NCBI GenBank assembly: GCA_964393815.1
Contig: CAYMUP010000045.1
Coordinates: forward strand, 1 to 6,557
Source: JAGXIT01 sp964393815
Lineage (GTDB): Bacteria; Patescibacteriota; Saccharimonadia; Saccharimonadales; UBA4665
Length of the DNA stretch: 6,557 nt
Reading direction: 5' to 3'
The notes under the pieces are model-generated. The model did not search any database, had not been told where the DNA came from, and saw only the letters and a program-made list of their open reading frames with translations. Each line of letters begins with the position of its first letter. Within the stretch, counting starts at the first letter, position 1. The translations under genes were made by a program, and so were the position numbers. Below, one piece after another: positions 1-5,064 of this stretch.

Positions 1-54
1 CCGGTACATCATGCTGATCGCCTGGTCATCTTCAACTATTGCAACCTTTGCCAT
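1..54 (-). CDS. Response regulator, N-terminal fragment (receiver domain start)
   Basis: The complement of bases 54 to 1 is open and reads MAKVAIVEDDQAISMMYR. A short hydrophobic beta strand followed by an acidic triplet (E8-D9-D10) and a helix start is the classic opening of a CheY-like receiver domain; the acidic residues bind the Mg2+ needed for phosphorylation. The phospho-acceptor Asp (near residue 50) and any output domain lie outside the window, so DNA-binding versus stand-alone type cannot be told. The ATG at 54 has no Shine-Dalgarno sequence but has a -10-like hexamer 7 bases upstream. It is transcribed away from the E1-like gene, with 109 bp between the two starts. A histidine kinase lies at the other end of the window, but nothing shows that they are partners. 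Confidence 0.75.
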   Translation of the reverse strand, partial: MAKVAIVEDDQAISMMYR

Positions 55-61
55 ACTTGTT

Positions 62-90
62 ATGCTACGACATGGTCACCTTAAACGCAA
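62..90 (-). promoter_or_regulatory. Candidate promoter for the response regulator, possibly leaderless
   Basis: On the minus strand TTGCGT (90-85) and TAGCAT (67-62) are separated by 17 bp. The -10-like element ends 7 bases before the ATG at 54, so transcription would start at or next to the start codon and leave no room for a ribosome binding site; none is visible. Both hexamers are imperfect, so this is only a candidate. Confidence 0.35.
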
Positions 91-132
91 TGCTCAGCTG
101 CGCATATCCTCGCATTTGGTATGCTTGAGCGC

Positions 133-156
133 TATACTAACTGTAAGAAAGTAGGA
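133..156 (+). promoter_or_regulatory. Candidate -10 box and Shine-Dalgarno for the E1-like gene
   Basis: TATACT at 133-138 is a good -10 hexamer, but no convincing -35 box lies 16-18 bp upstream. It would give a leader of about 20 nt. AGGA at 153-156 sits 7 bases before the ATG at 164 and supports that start codon. The ribosome site is more secure than the promoter. Confidence 0.45.
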
Positions 157-163
157 ATACGAC

Positions 164-1408
164 ATGGGGCATGCACGGCTCGTAAAAGCAGATCCTAAAG
201 CCGACTATCCATCATTTTTGGCAGATGTTGGCGAGGTAGAAAAATCTACGGTTTCTCGACACCCGGTGGTTATTTCAATGCGGCAACCAAAAAGTCGCGA
301 GTTACTAGAACAGCTAGTACGCGCGCAGACTATCCACGGGATTGTTGATAACTATGCCGAGCAATACGCAGAACTCCTGCTGAGTCGTAATGCCCATTTG
401 TATCGAGCAAATTATGATGTGCAAGTTGCATCTATAGCGTCACTCCTGAAGGAGCATTATGGCACAAAACAACCGTGGCAAATGGGCTCATGGGTGTATT
501 ATCCTTGGTCAAAACAGCTTGTTCATATATTGGATCAAGATTTGTTTGAGGATCTGCGCAGTATTCGAAACCGTGACCTCATTACAGACGATGAACAACG
601 CAAGCTAGCTGTATTTGAGGTTGCCTGCTTTGGGATGAGCGTAGGGAGTGCTGGTGCGCTTGCGCTTGCTATTACGGGCATATCTCGTCGAATCAAACTG
701 ATAGATGGTGCGGTAATTAGTGGCTCAAACTTAAATCGAATTCTTACCGGTGTGACAAGTGTCGGTCAGGCCAAATCAGCGGTTATCGGACAGAATATAT
801 ATGAAATGAACCCATACGCAACCGTCGTATATCACGATACAGTCAACGCAAAGAACATTGCCGATATTCTAGAAAATCCCTGGCCGGTACATGCGGTAGT
901 AGACGAAATAGATGACATTGAAATGAAGGTGCGGCTACGAGTCGAGGCACGGCAACGTCGGATTCCTGTGCTTATGGCAACTGAAATTGGCGATACAATA
1001 ATCTTAGATGTCGAACGCTATGACCTTGAGCCTACCCGTGCACTTTTTCATGGTATCGTACCAAATATAGACAAACTGATTGAAGAAGAGCTAGAGAATC
1101 ACCGCGAGTGGATGAAGCACGCCGTAAACATCATTGGCCCCAAAAATATGCACATAAAAATGCAAGAGTCTCTTCTCAAAATAGGTACCACAATCGTAAC
1201 CCATCCGCAGCTGGGCTCGACAGTTATGATGACGGGCGGGGTTTTGGCATTCGCAGTCAAAAGCCTTGCTTTAGGTAGCCCGCTCAAATCAGGTCGCTAC
1301 GTCATATCACTCGAGAAGCAGCTTCTGACCGATCATCGTACGCTGGGCTATAAACGCCGTCACAGGAAACACACAAAAGTCATACGTCGGGCTATTGGTT
1401 CGATGTAG
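164..1408 (+). CDS. ThiF/MoeB/E1-like adenylyltransferase, MoeY/Rv1355c-type N-terminal half
   Basis: This is a 414-aa soluble protein with an E1-like Rossmann domain at about residues 145-290. Such domains adenylate a carboxyl terminus, often of a ubiquitin-like or sulfur-carrier protein, or a peptide. Visible family marks are the nucleotide loop GMSVGS (157-162), the ribose-binding D181, the SNLNR signature (188-192), K204 in GQAK, and an acidic cluster VVDEIDD (245-251) where D250 matches the catalytic Asp of the usual DxxDN motif. Departures are A183 where many relatives have the second Asp of DxD, D251 for Asn, and K255 for Arg. The only cysteine is C155, so there is no CxxC zinc site and no catalytic cysteine for a thioester or persulfide. 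An N-terminal extension of about 140 aa (VYYPW 111-115, RNRDLIT 135-141) and a C-terminal region (295-414) ending in a basic tail (KRRHRKH, 397-403) flank the domain. From memory, the extension and GLSVG-like loop recall the ThiF part of mycobacterial MoeY (Rv1355c), where a nitroreductase domain follows in the same chain; here that domain is the convergent neighbour. The substrate is unknown. Confidence 0.8.
   Translation: MGHARLVKADPKADYPSFLADVGEVEKSTVSRHPVVISMRQPKSRELLEQLVRAQTIHGIVDNYAEQYAELLLSRNAHLYRANYDVQVASIASLLKEHYGTKQPWQMGSWVYYPWSKQLVHILDQDLFEDLRSIRNRDLITDDEQRKLAVFEVACFGMSVGSAGALALAITGISRRIKLIDGAVISGSNLNRILTGVTSVGQAKSAVIGQNIYEMNPYATVVYHDTVNAKNIADILENPWPVHAVVDEIDDIEMKVRLRVEARQRRIPVLMATEIGDTIILDVERYDLEPTRALFHGIVPNIDKLIEEELENHREWMKHAVNIIGPKNMHIKMQESLLKIGTTIVTHPQLGSTVMMTGGVLAFAVKSLALGSPLKSGRYVISLEKQLLTDHRTLGYKRRHRKHTKVIRRAIGSM
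1392..1408. other. 17-bp tail-to-tail overlap of two convergent genes
   Basis: The + strand E1-like gene ends with TAG at 1406-1408. The minus-strand nitroreductase ends with TAG at 1394-1392. The shared 17 bases encode the last residues of both proteins (AIGSM and TEPTSNQ regions). No terminator hairpin with a T-run is visible, so each transcript probably runs into the antisense strand of the other gene. Confidence 0.9.
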
Positions 1409-2378
1409 GTTCGGTAAGTATTTCTGATAACGGCAGCCGCGGGGAATGGTGTCGCTGGTTTTTGCCTTTGCCAAACCGGATAACCGCCTGTAGCCTTTCT
1501 GAGGTGCCGAGCAGCTCCTCCACGTCCTCATGAAACGTCGATGCCTCAACGAGGGCAGCCGAGGTTGCCTGACTTATTCCGAATGATTCTATCCCAAGGC
1601 TAACGGCCATATATTTTCTGCCCGCATGGAACCAGCTCTGCTCCAGGTCTCCCTTGGTTGTAATACAGACTACTCCGCTCGATGATGCCCAACGCCTGTA
1701 CTCAAGCTTTGGCTCAAGCGACAACGCAATGCCGTGACGGAGTATGAATGGCTCGGCTACCGCGATAGGCAGTGGAATATATAGGCTTTTCACAGAAATC
1801 CCCGTTTTCTTGTCTGACCATGGTTCTACCAGAAACTCACTTAACTCATTTCTAAAGCCAGGGTTGCTTATAGCGAGGTTGATCGCCTTTGAAGTATTTT
1901 TTGCGATAAACTCGATTGCACTTTCATCTGTGAGCAGCCAGGCCCGCGCCGGGATACCCTCACCAGAACGACGGATACCGTCAAGGACCTTCCGGGGGTA
2001 GGTCGCCTTCGAATAGATGCTTCTATCGGTGGTGCGTTTTGCGAGGACGCTTTCGTATTTTGCCACCCGGGTGGTTTTTGCTTGGGCCTCCTCTACCTTT
2101 AGCACGACACTGTCGCGTTCAAGTTTTGGCTTGGATACTGTCAGGTTATGTACAGCGCACGCGGCTATGATTGCCTCAGTGAAGATGCCAAGGCTCATAT
2201 AGGTTTGTCGCTTTGTCGGGTCGCCATGTGTTACGGCACGCTTCCAATTAATACTTATGGTTAAAACATCACCCGTAAGACGTACCCGCCATGGCTGTGA
2301 GTTATGGACTGATGGTGCTTGCCGTGCAAGGTCAATACTTGCGACTATTTTATCTCGCAAGGAAGGGGCGTGTGTCAT
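1392..2378 (-). CDS. Acg-like FMN-dependent nitroreductase family protein
   Basis: This 328-aa protein belongs to the nitroreductase fold and most resembles the Acg-type branch (mycobacterial Rv2032/Rv3131 and the C-terminal half of MoeY/Rv1355c). Residues 18-30 carry the motif ARQAPSVHNSQPW typical of this branch. DPTKRQTYMSLG (53-64) follows, then a second-half RTTDRSIY (115-122), a core helix AGRKYMAVSLGIESFG (252-267) and the closing strand VIRFGKG (299-305). The family binds FMN; some members reduce nitro or quinone compounds, oxidise azolines or destroy flavin, while Acg itself sequesters FMN, so activity cannot be read from the sequence. The length fits one Acg-type chain in which two half-domains make a pseudo-dimer. 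I chose the ATG at 2378. A GTG at 2393 would add five residues, but it lacks a Shine-Dalgarno and overlaps the candidate -10 box. It converges on the E1-like gene and diverges from the dehydrogenase, sharing their 152-bp gap. Confidence 0.8.
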   Translation of the reverse strand: MTHAPSLRDKIVASIDLARQAPSVHNSQPWRVRLTGDVLTISINWKRAVTHGDPTKRQTYMSLGIFTEAIIAACAVHNLTVSKPKLERDSVVLKVEEAQAKTTRVAKYESVLAKRTTDRSIYSKATYPRKVLDGIRRSGEGIPARAWLLTDESAIEFIAKNTSKAINLAISNPGFRNELSEFLVEPWSDKKTGISVKSLYIPLPIAVAEPFILRHGIALSLEPKLEYRRWASSSGVVCITTKGDLEQSWFHAGRKYMAVSLGIESFGISQATSAALVEASTFHEDVEELLGTSERLQAVIRFGKGKNQRHHSPRLPLSEILTEPTSNQ

Positions 2379-2384
2379 AAGCGT

Positions 2385-2390
2385 ATTGTA
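2385..2390 (-). promoter_or_regulatory. Candidate -10 box for a leaderless nitroreductase mRNA
   Basis: TACAAT on the minus strand ends exactly six bases before the ATG at 2378, so initiation would be expected at or very near the A of ATG. No ribosome binding site is present upstream of either possible start. No -35 match is clear. An alternative is the minus-strand TATAAT at 2446-2441, which would give a leader of about 55 nt, also without a Shine-Dalgarno. Confidence 0.35.
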
Positions 2391-2413
2391 CACCGCAAAC
2401 AGAGCAATGCATA

Positions 2414-2442
2414 TTGCATTATTACACTCAGTGTGGTATAAT
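2414..2442 (+). promoter_or_regulatory. Strong sigma-70-type promoter for the dehydrogenase-ligase operon
   Basis: TTGCAT (2414-2419) and a perfect TATAAT (2437-2442) are spaced by 17 bp, and TGG immediately before the -10 makes it an extended -10. Initiation is expected near 2449, giving a 5' leader of about 80 nt. This is the best promoter match in the window. The -10 is part of a 10-bp palindrome, TATAATTATA (2437-2446), which therefore also places a TATAAT on the opposite strand, toward the nitroreductase. Confidence 0.7.
2424..2434. promoter_or_regulatory. Palindrome in the promoter spacer, possible operator
   Basis: ACACTCAGTGT is a perfect 5-1-5 inverted repeat lying between the -35 and -10 boxes of the 2414-2442 promoter, where a bound repressor would block RNA polymerase. 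It also lies about 45 bp upstream of the divergent nitroreductase start, so one regulator could act on both genes. Arms of five bases can occur by chance; the position is the main argument. Confidence 0.4.
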
Positions 2443-2474
2443 TATAAGACAGTATAGTAAAACTTTCTGGCGAA

Positions 2475-2488
2475 ATATGTAACCATAT
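2475..2488 (+). repeat. Small inverted repeat in the dehydrogenase 5' leader
   Basis: ATATG (2475-2479) and CATAT (2484-2488) form a 5-bp inverted repeat with a 4-base loop, about 30 nt after the expected transcription start. It is A/T-rich and too weak to be a terminator. It could be a minor leader hairpin or a regulator site, or chance. The rest of the leader shows no recognisable riboswitch. Confidence 0.25.
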
Positions 2489-2521
2489 GCAATACTCAAT
2501 AAAGACAATCAAAATACACAC

Positions 2522-2525
2522 AGGA
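2522..2525 (+). promoter_or_regulatory. Shine-Dalgarno of the dehydrogenase gene
   Basis: AGGA is followed by five bases and then the ATG at 2531. It is the clearest ribosome site in the window and fixes the start codon. Confidence 0.75.
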
Positions 2526-2530
2526 AAGAT

Positions 2531-3595
2531 ATGATCACAAAGAGGGTAGCTTTTTCGCTACAACAGCTAGAAGAATTTGACGACCATTTAATGGTTATCG
2601 CTTTTGAAGAAAAGAACTCAGGGCTCCAAGGCTTTATCGCGGTTCATAATACGCACCTTGGTCCCACGCTAGGAGGGACGCGGTTCCAGGCATATGCATC
2701 GAAAGAGCAGGCGCTCCGGGACGTGCTGAATCTGTCGAAGGCCATGAGCTACAAGTGCGCCATGGCAGGGTTACCATTTGGGGGTGCTAAGGGAGTTATC
2801 ATCAAAACTCCGGGTATGAACAAAAACGCTGCTTTTCAGCGCTACGCCGAGGTTGTAGAGGAACTTCGCGGACTATTTAAGACCGGCACGGACGTTGGTA
2901 TATATGATACAGACGTTGCGCATATGGCCCGCTACACGAGTCACATGCTAGGAGTTGTGCCCGGTGACAGGGGGGACATGTCTACTTCAAGTATTGCGGC
3001 ACTGGGGGTGTATTACAGTATTCGAGCTTCACTCAAACATCGTTATGGCAGTGGCAGCCCAAAAGGGGTAGCAATAGGTATAAAGGGCGTGGGCAAGCTT
3101 GGAGGAGAGCTGGCCCGTCTGCTGTATGCGGATGGTGCCCTGCTTACGATAGCCGATATTGATAGTAACCGGTGCGACGAGATTGCCGCTGCCAACCCTG
3201 GGACAAAAGTATGCCCTCCAGAGCTTATTCACACGCTTCCGTTTCAGGTTTATTCGCCCTGCGCGCTAGGAAACGAGTTTACGAGAACAACCATAAAACA
3301 GCTAAAAACCGATATTATTGCCGGGGGTGCAAATAACCAGTTGGCGCATGATGGTATTGGTGATCGGCTGCACGAGCTAGGCATCCTGTACGCGCCTGAT
3401 TATATTGCAAATGCCGGCGGGCTTATTTATGTAGCAGACGAGCTTGAAGAAGGCGGTTTCAGGCCGCAGCGCGTTCTACAGCGGACAAAGGCAGTAGGAC
3501 AGACGCTGGCCGAAGTCTATGCCGCGGCCACAGAACAACACAAATCAACGAATGCTGTTGCAAGCAATATTGCTCGGGAAAGAATGCGGGCATAA
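2531..3595 (+). CDS. Leucine dehydrogenase-like Glu/Leu/Phe/Val dehydrogenase
   Basis: This 354-aa cytoplasmic enzyme is close to full length for leucine dehydrogenases (about 360 aa). The family carries out NAD(P)-dependent oxidative deamination of an amino acid to its 2-oxo acid, or the reverse. Visible marks are HNTHLGPTLGGTRF (39-52), the substrate lysine K75 in MSYK and the catalytic lysine K87 in LPFGGAKG, 12 residues apart as in Bacillus leucine dehydrogenase, and D121 in the TDVG motif. The Rossmann loop is GVGKLG (186-191), with acidic residues D209/D211 after the second strand, which favours NAD over NADP. The late motifs are SPCALG (242-247), GGANNQL (265-271) and LYAPDYIANAGG (286-297). 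The acyl specificity (Leu, Val, Ile or Phe) cannot be fixed; the branched-chain type is likelier than glutamate from overall pattern and length. The gene has its own strong promoter and Shine-Dalgarno, and its TAA overlaps the ATG of the following ligase by one base, so the two are very likely cotranscribed and translationally coupled. Confidence 0.9.
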   Translation: MITKRVAFSLQQLEEFDDHLMVIAFEEKNSGLQGFIAVHNTHLGPTLGGTRFQAYASKEQALRDVLNLSKAMSYKCAMAGLPFGGAKGVIIKTPGMNKNAAFQRYAEVVEELRGLFKTGTDVGIYDTDVAHMARYTSHMLGVVPGDRGDMSTSSIAALGVYYSIRASLKHRYGSGSPKGVAIGIKGVGKLGGELARLLYADGALLTIADIDSNRCDEIAAANPGTKVCPPELIHTLPFQVYSPCALGNEFTRTTIKQLKTDIIAGGANNQLAHDGIGDRLHELGILYAPDYIANAGGLIYVADELEEGGFRPQRVLQRTKAVGQTLAEVYAAATEQHKSTNAVASNIARERMRA

Positions 3596-5025
3596 TGGCA
3601 CGTAGTTTTGTGTTGGGGGTGTTTCAGCAAGCAGTTGCACTAGTGCCAGCATATGCGGACTATCTCAGCCAGCAGAATATAGATGCGGCCACCATACACA
3701 CGAGCACCGATTTCAAGAAGCTTCCCCTCACGAGCAAGAAAACATATTTACAGCAATATAATCTTGAAGATTTAGTTCTCGGTGGAACGTTGCACCAGCC
3801 ACTTATTTTTTGTTCTACCTCTGGGTCCACGGGCGCACCATACTACTTCCCTCGCTCTGAAATTCTGAGTACACAATACGCACGATTGCTCCAAGACTAC
3901 CTTTTGCAGACAGATCCTGGACGTAAAAAAAGAACCTTGGTTCTGCTTGGCTTTGGTATGGGGGTATGGATAGGTGGTGTTATAACGCTCAGGGCATTCG
4001 AAATTGCCGCCAAGCAGCTCAAATACCCGTTATCGATTTTGCCTGTCGGCTATAACAAAACGGAGTTATACAAAGCATTGCGGCAGCTTGCGCCTCAGTA
4101 CGACCAAACAATCATTGTTGGCTATCCGCCATTCATAAAACAGATAGTAGATGAGGCGCCCGCCGAGGGTATTGATTTTGGCCTTATGCATATCCGCCTG
4201 ATATTTGCTGCAGAAAGTTTCACAGAGACATTTCGAGATTATCTTTGCCAGAAAACAGGCGCAGATCCGTTGCTTGATACGCTCAACATATACGGCACGG
4301 CAGACATTGGTGCAATGGCGTACGAAACGCCGCTCAGTATCATGATTCGTCGGCTTGCATCAAAAGACAGTGAGCTGTTTGCCTCACTATTTGGCCAGAT
4401 ACAAAAAACACCGACGCTCGCGCAGTACAACCCGCGCTATATCAGTTTTGAGTCCGTGAACGATGAAATAGTGCTTACTGGTAAGGCCGTGTTGCCATTG
4501 GTACGGTATGCCGTTGGGGACAACGGCGGTACGATATCGTTTGCTCGCGTGAAGCATCTTTTGAAAAAGCACGGCTATGATGTTACCGTCGAGGCTACGA
4601 AAGCGGGTATTGAGCACACGCTTCGCACCAATCCCTTTGTTTTTGTGTATGAGCGGAAAAACTTCTCGGTTACGCTCCACGGGATTAATATCTATCCCGA
4701 ATTCGTAAAAGAAGCCTTGCTTGACGAAACCATATCTCAGATTGTAACCGGAAGGTTTACGATGCTTACCGAATATGATGCACTGCATAACCAATATCTT
4801 GCAGTACACGTTGAGTTATACAAGGGTGCTAAATCATCTGCAAAACTAAAACAGTATCTTACGGAGGTTATTCGTAAAGGGCTAATCACTCGTTCTTCAG
4901 AATTTGCAGAGATTGCAAAAAATCCAGAAAGCAATACATTACTTCATGTTGAGCTGTGGCCTCAGGATGACCCGGCCTATTTTGCGCCTGGCACCAAACA
5001 AAAATGGGTTCAGGCCGAAAAATAG
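3595..5025 (+). CDS. PaaK/CapK-like adenylate-forming enzyme (AMP-dependent ligase)
   Basis: This 476-aa soluble protein belongs to the ANL superfamily, nearest to phenylacetate-CoA ligase (PaaK), coenzyme F390 synthetase and CapK-like proteins. Such enzymes use ATP to make an acyl-adenylate, usually then passed to CoA or another acceptor. Motifs in order are an N-terminal segment with VPAYADYL (17-24) and LPLTSKKTY (43-51), the ATP loop STSGSTG (74-80), GVWIGG (123-128), the adenine-site YGTAD (233-237), the ribose-binding D309 in VRYAVGD (303-309), the hinge ERKNFSVTLHGINIYP (353-368), and a C-terminal lysine candidate in PGTKQK (465-470). D237 stands where the usual YGxTE motif has Glu, and N356 follows the hinge Arg-Lys where Asp is common. 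The protein is modestly longer than PaaK (about 435 aa). Its ATG overlaps the dehydrogenase stop (TAATG), implying coupled translation. The substrate is unknown; the partner enzyme points to an amino acid, a 2-oxo acid or something derived from them. No acceptor carrier protein is visible nearby. Confidence 0.82.
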   Translation: MARSFVLGVFQQAVALVPAYADYLSQQNIDAATIHTSTDFKKLPLTSKKTYLQQYNLEDLVLGGTLHQPLIFCSTSGSTGAPYYFPRSEILSTQYARLLQDYLLQTDPGRKKRTLVLLGFGMGVWIGGVITLRAFEIAAKQLKYPLSILPVGYNKTELYKALRQLAPQYDQTIIVGYPPFIKQIVDEAPAEGIDFGLMHIRLIFAAESFTETFRDYLCQKTGADPLLDTLNIYGTADIGAMAYETPLSIMIRRLASKDSELFASLFGQIQKTPTLAQYNPRYISFESVNDEIVLTGKAVLPLVRYAVGDNGGTISFARVKHLLKKHGYDVTVEATKAGIEHTLRTNPFVFVYERKNFSVTLHGINIYPEFVKEALLDETISQIVTGRFTMLTEYDALHNQYLAVHVELYKGAKSSAKLKQYLTEVIRKGLITRSSEFAEIAKNPESNTLLHVELWPQDDPAYFAPGTKQKWVQAEK

Positions 5026-5033
5026 CGTAGAAT

Positions 5034-5064
5034 AAGCATAAGTGTAATATCACATGCTATGCTT
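5034..5064 (+). repeat. Inverted repeat spanning the kinase start codon
   Basis: AAGCATA (5034-5040) and TATGCTT (5058-5064) form a perfect 7-bp stem enclosing 17 bases, inside which GTG (5042-5044) can pair with CAC (5051-5053). The right arm contains the ATG at 5059, so in an operon read-through transcript the start codon would be paired. There is no T-run and little G/C, so it is not a terminator. Confidence 0.4.
5045..5050 (+). promoter_or_regulatory. Candidate -10 box just before the histidine kinase start
   Basis: TAATAT ends eight bases before the ATG at 5059, a spacing compatible with a leaderless transcript starting at the start codon. No -35 box is recognisable and the region is A/T-rich, so a chance match is quite possible. 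Transcription from the upstream ligase gene, which ends only 33 bases before, is the simpler alternative. Confidence 0.25.

Noticed and set aside
1457..1480. GGTTT...AAACC inverted repeat as a terminator for the E1-like gene
   Set aside because: It has five-base arms with an 11-base loop, no T-run after the stem, and lies inside the nitroreductase coding sequence.
2391..2393. GTG as the start of the nitroreductase (five residues longer)
   Set aside because: There is no Shine-Dalgarno before it, the extra residues do not resemble the family, and it lies upstream of a -10-like TACAAT positioned for the ATG at 2378. It cannot be fully excluded.
2412..2494. TATTGCAT (2412-2419) and ATGCAATA (2487-2494) as a long-range inverted repeat
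   Set aside because: An 8-bp match within a 150-bp A/T-rich gap is not rare, and the spacing of 67 bp does not match a simple operator or hairpin.
4387..4809. Open minus-strand frame of 140 codons
   Set aside because: It is antisense to the ligase hinge region; no motif, no ribosome site and an unlikely composition.
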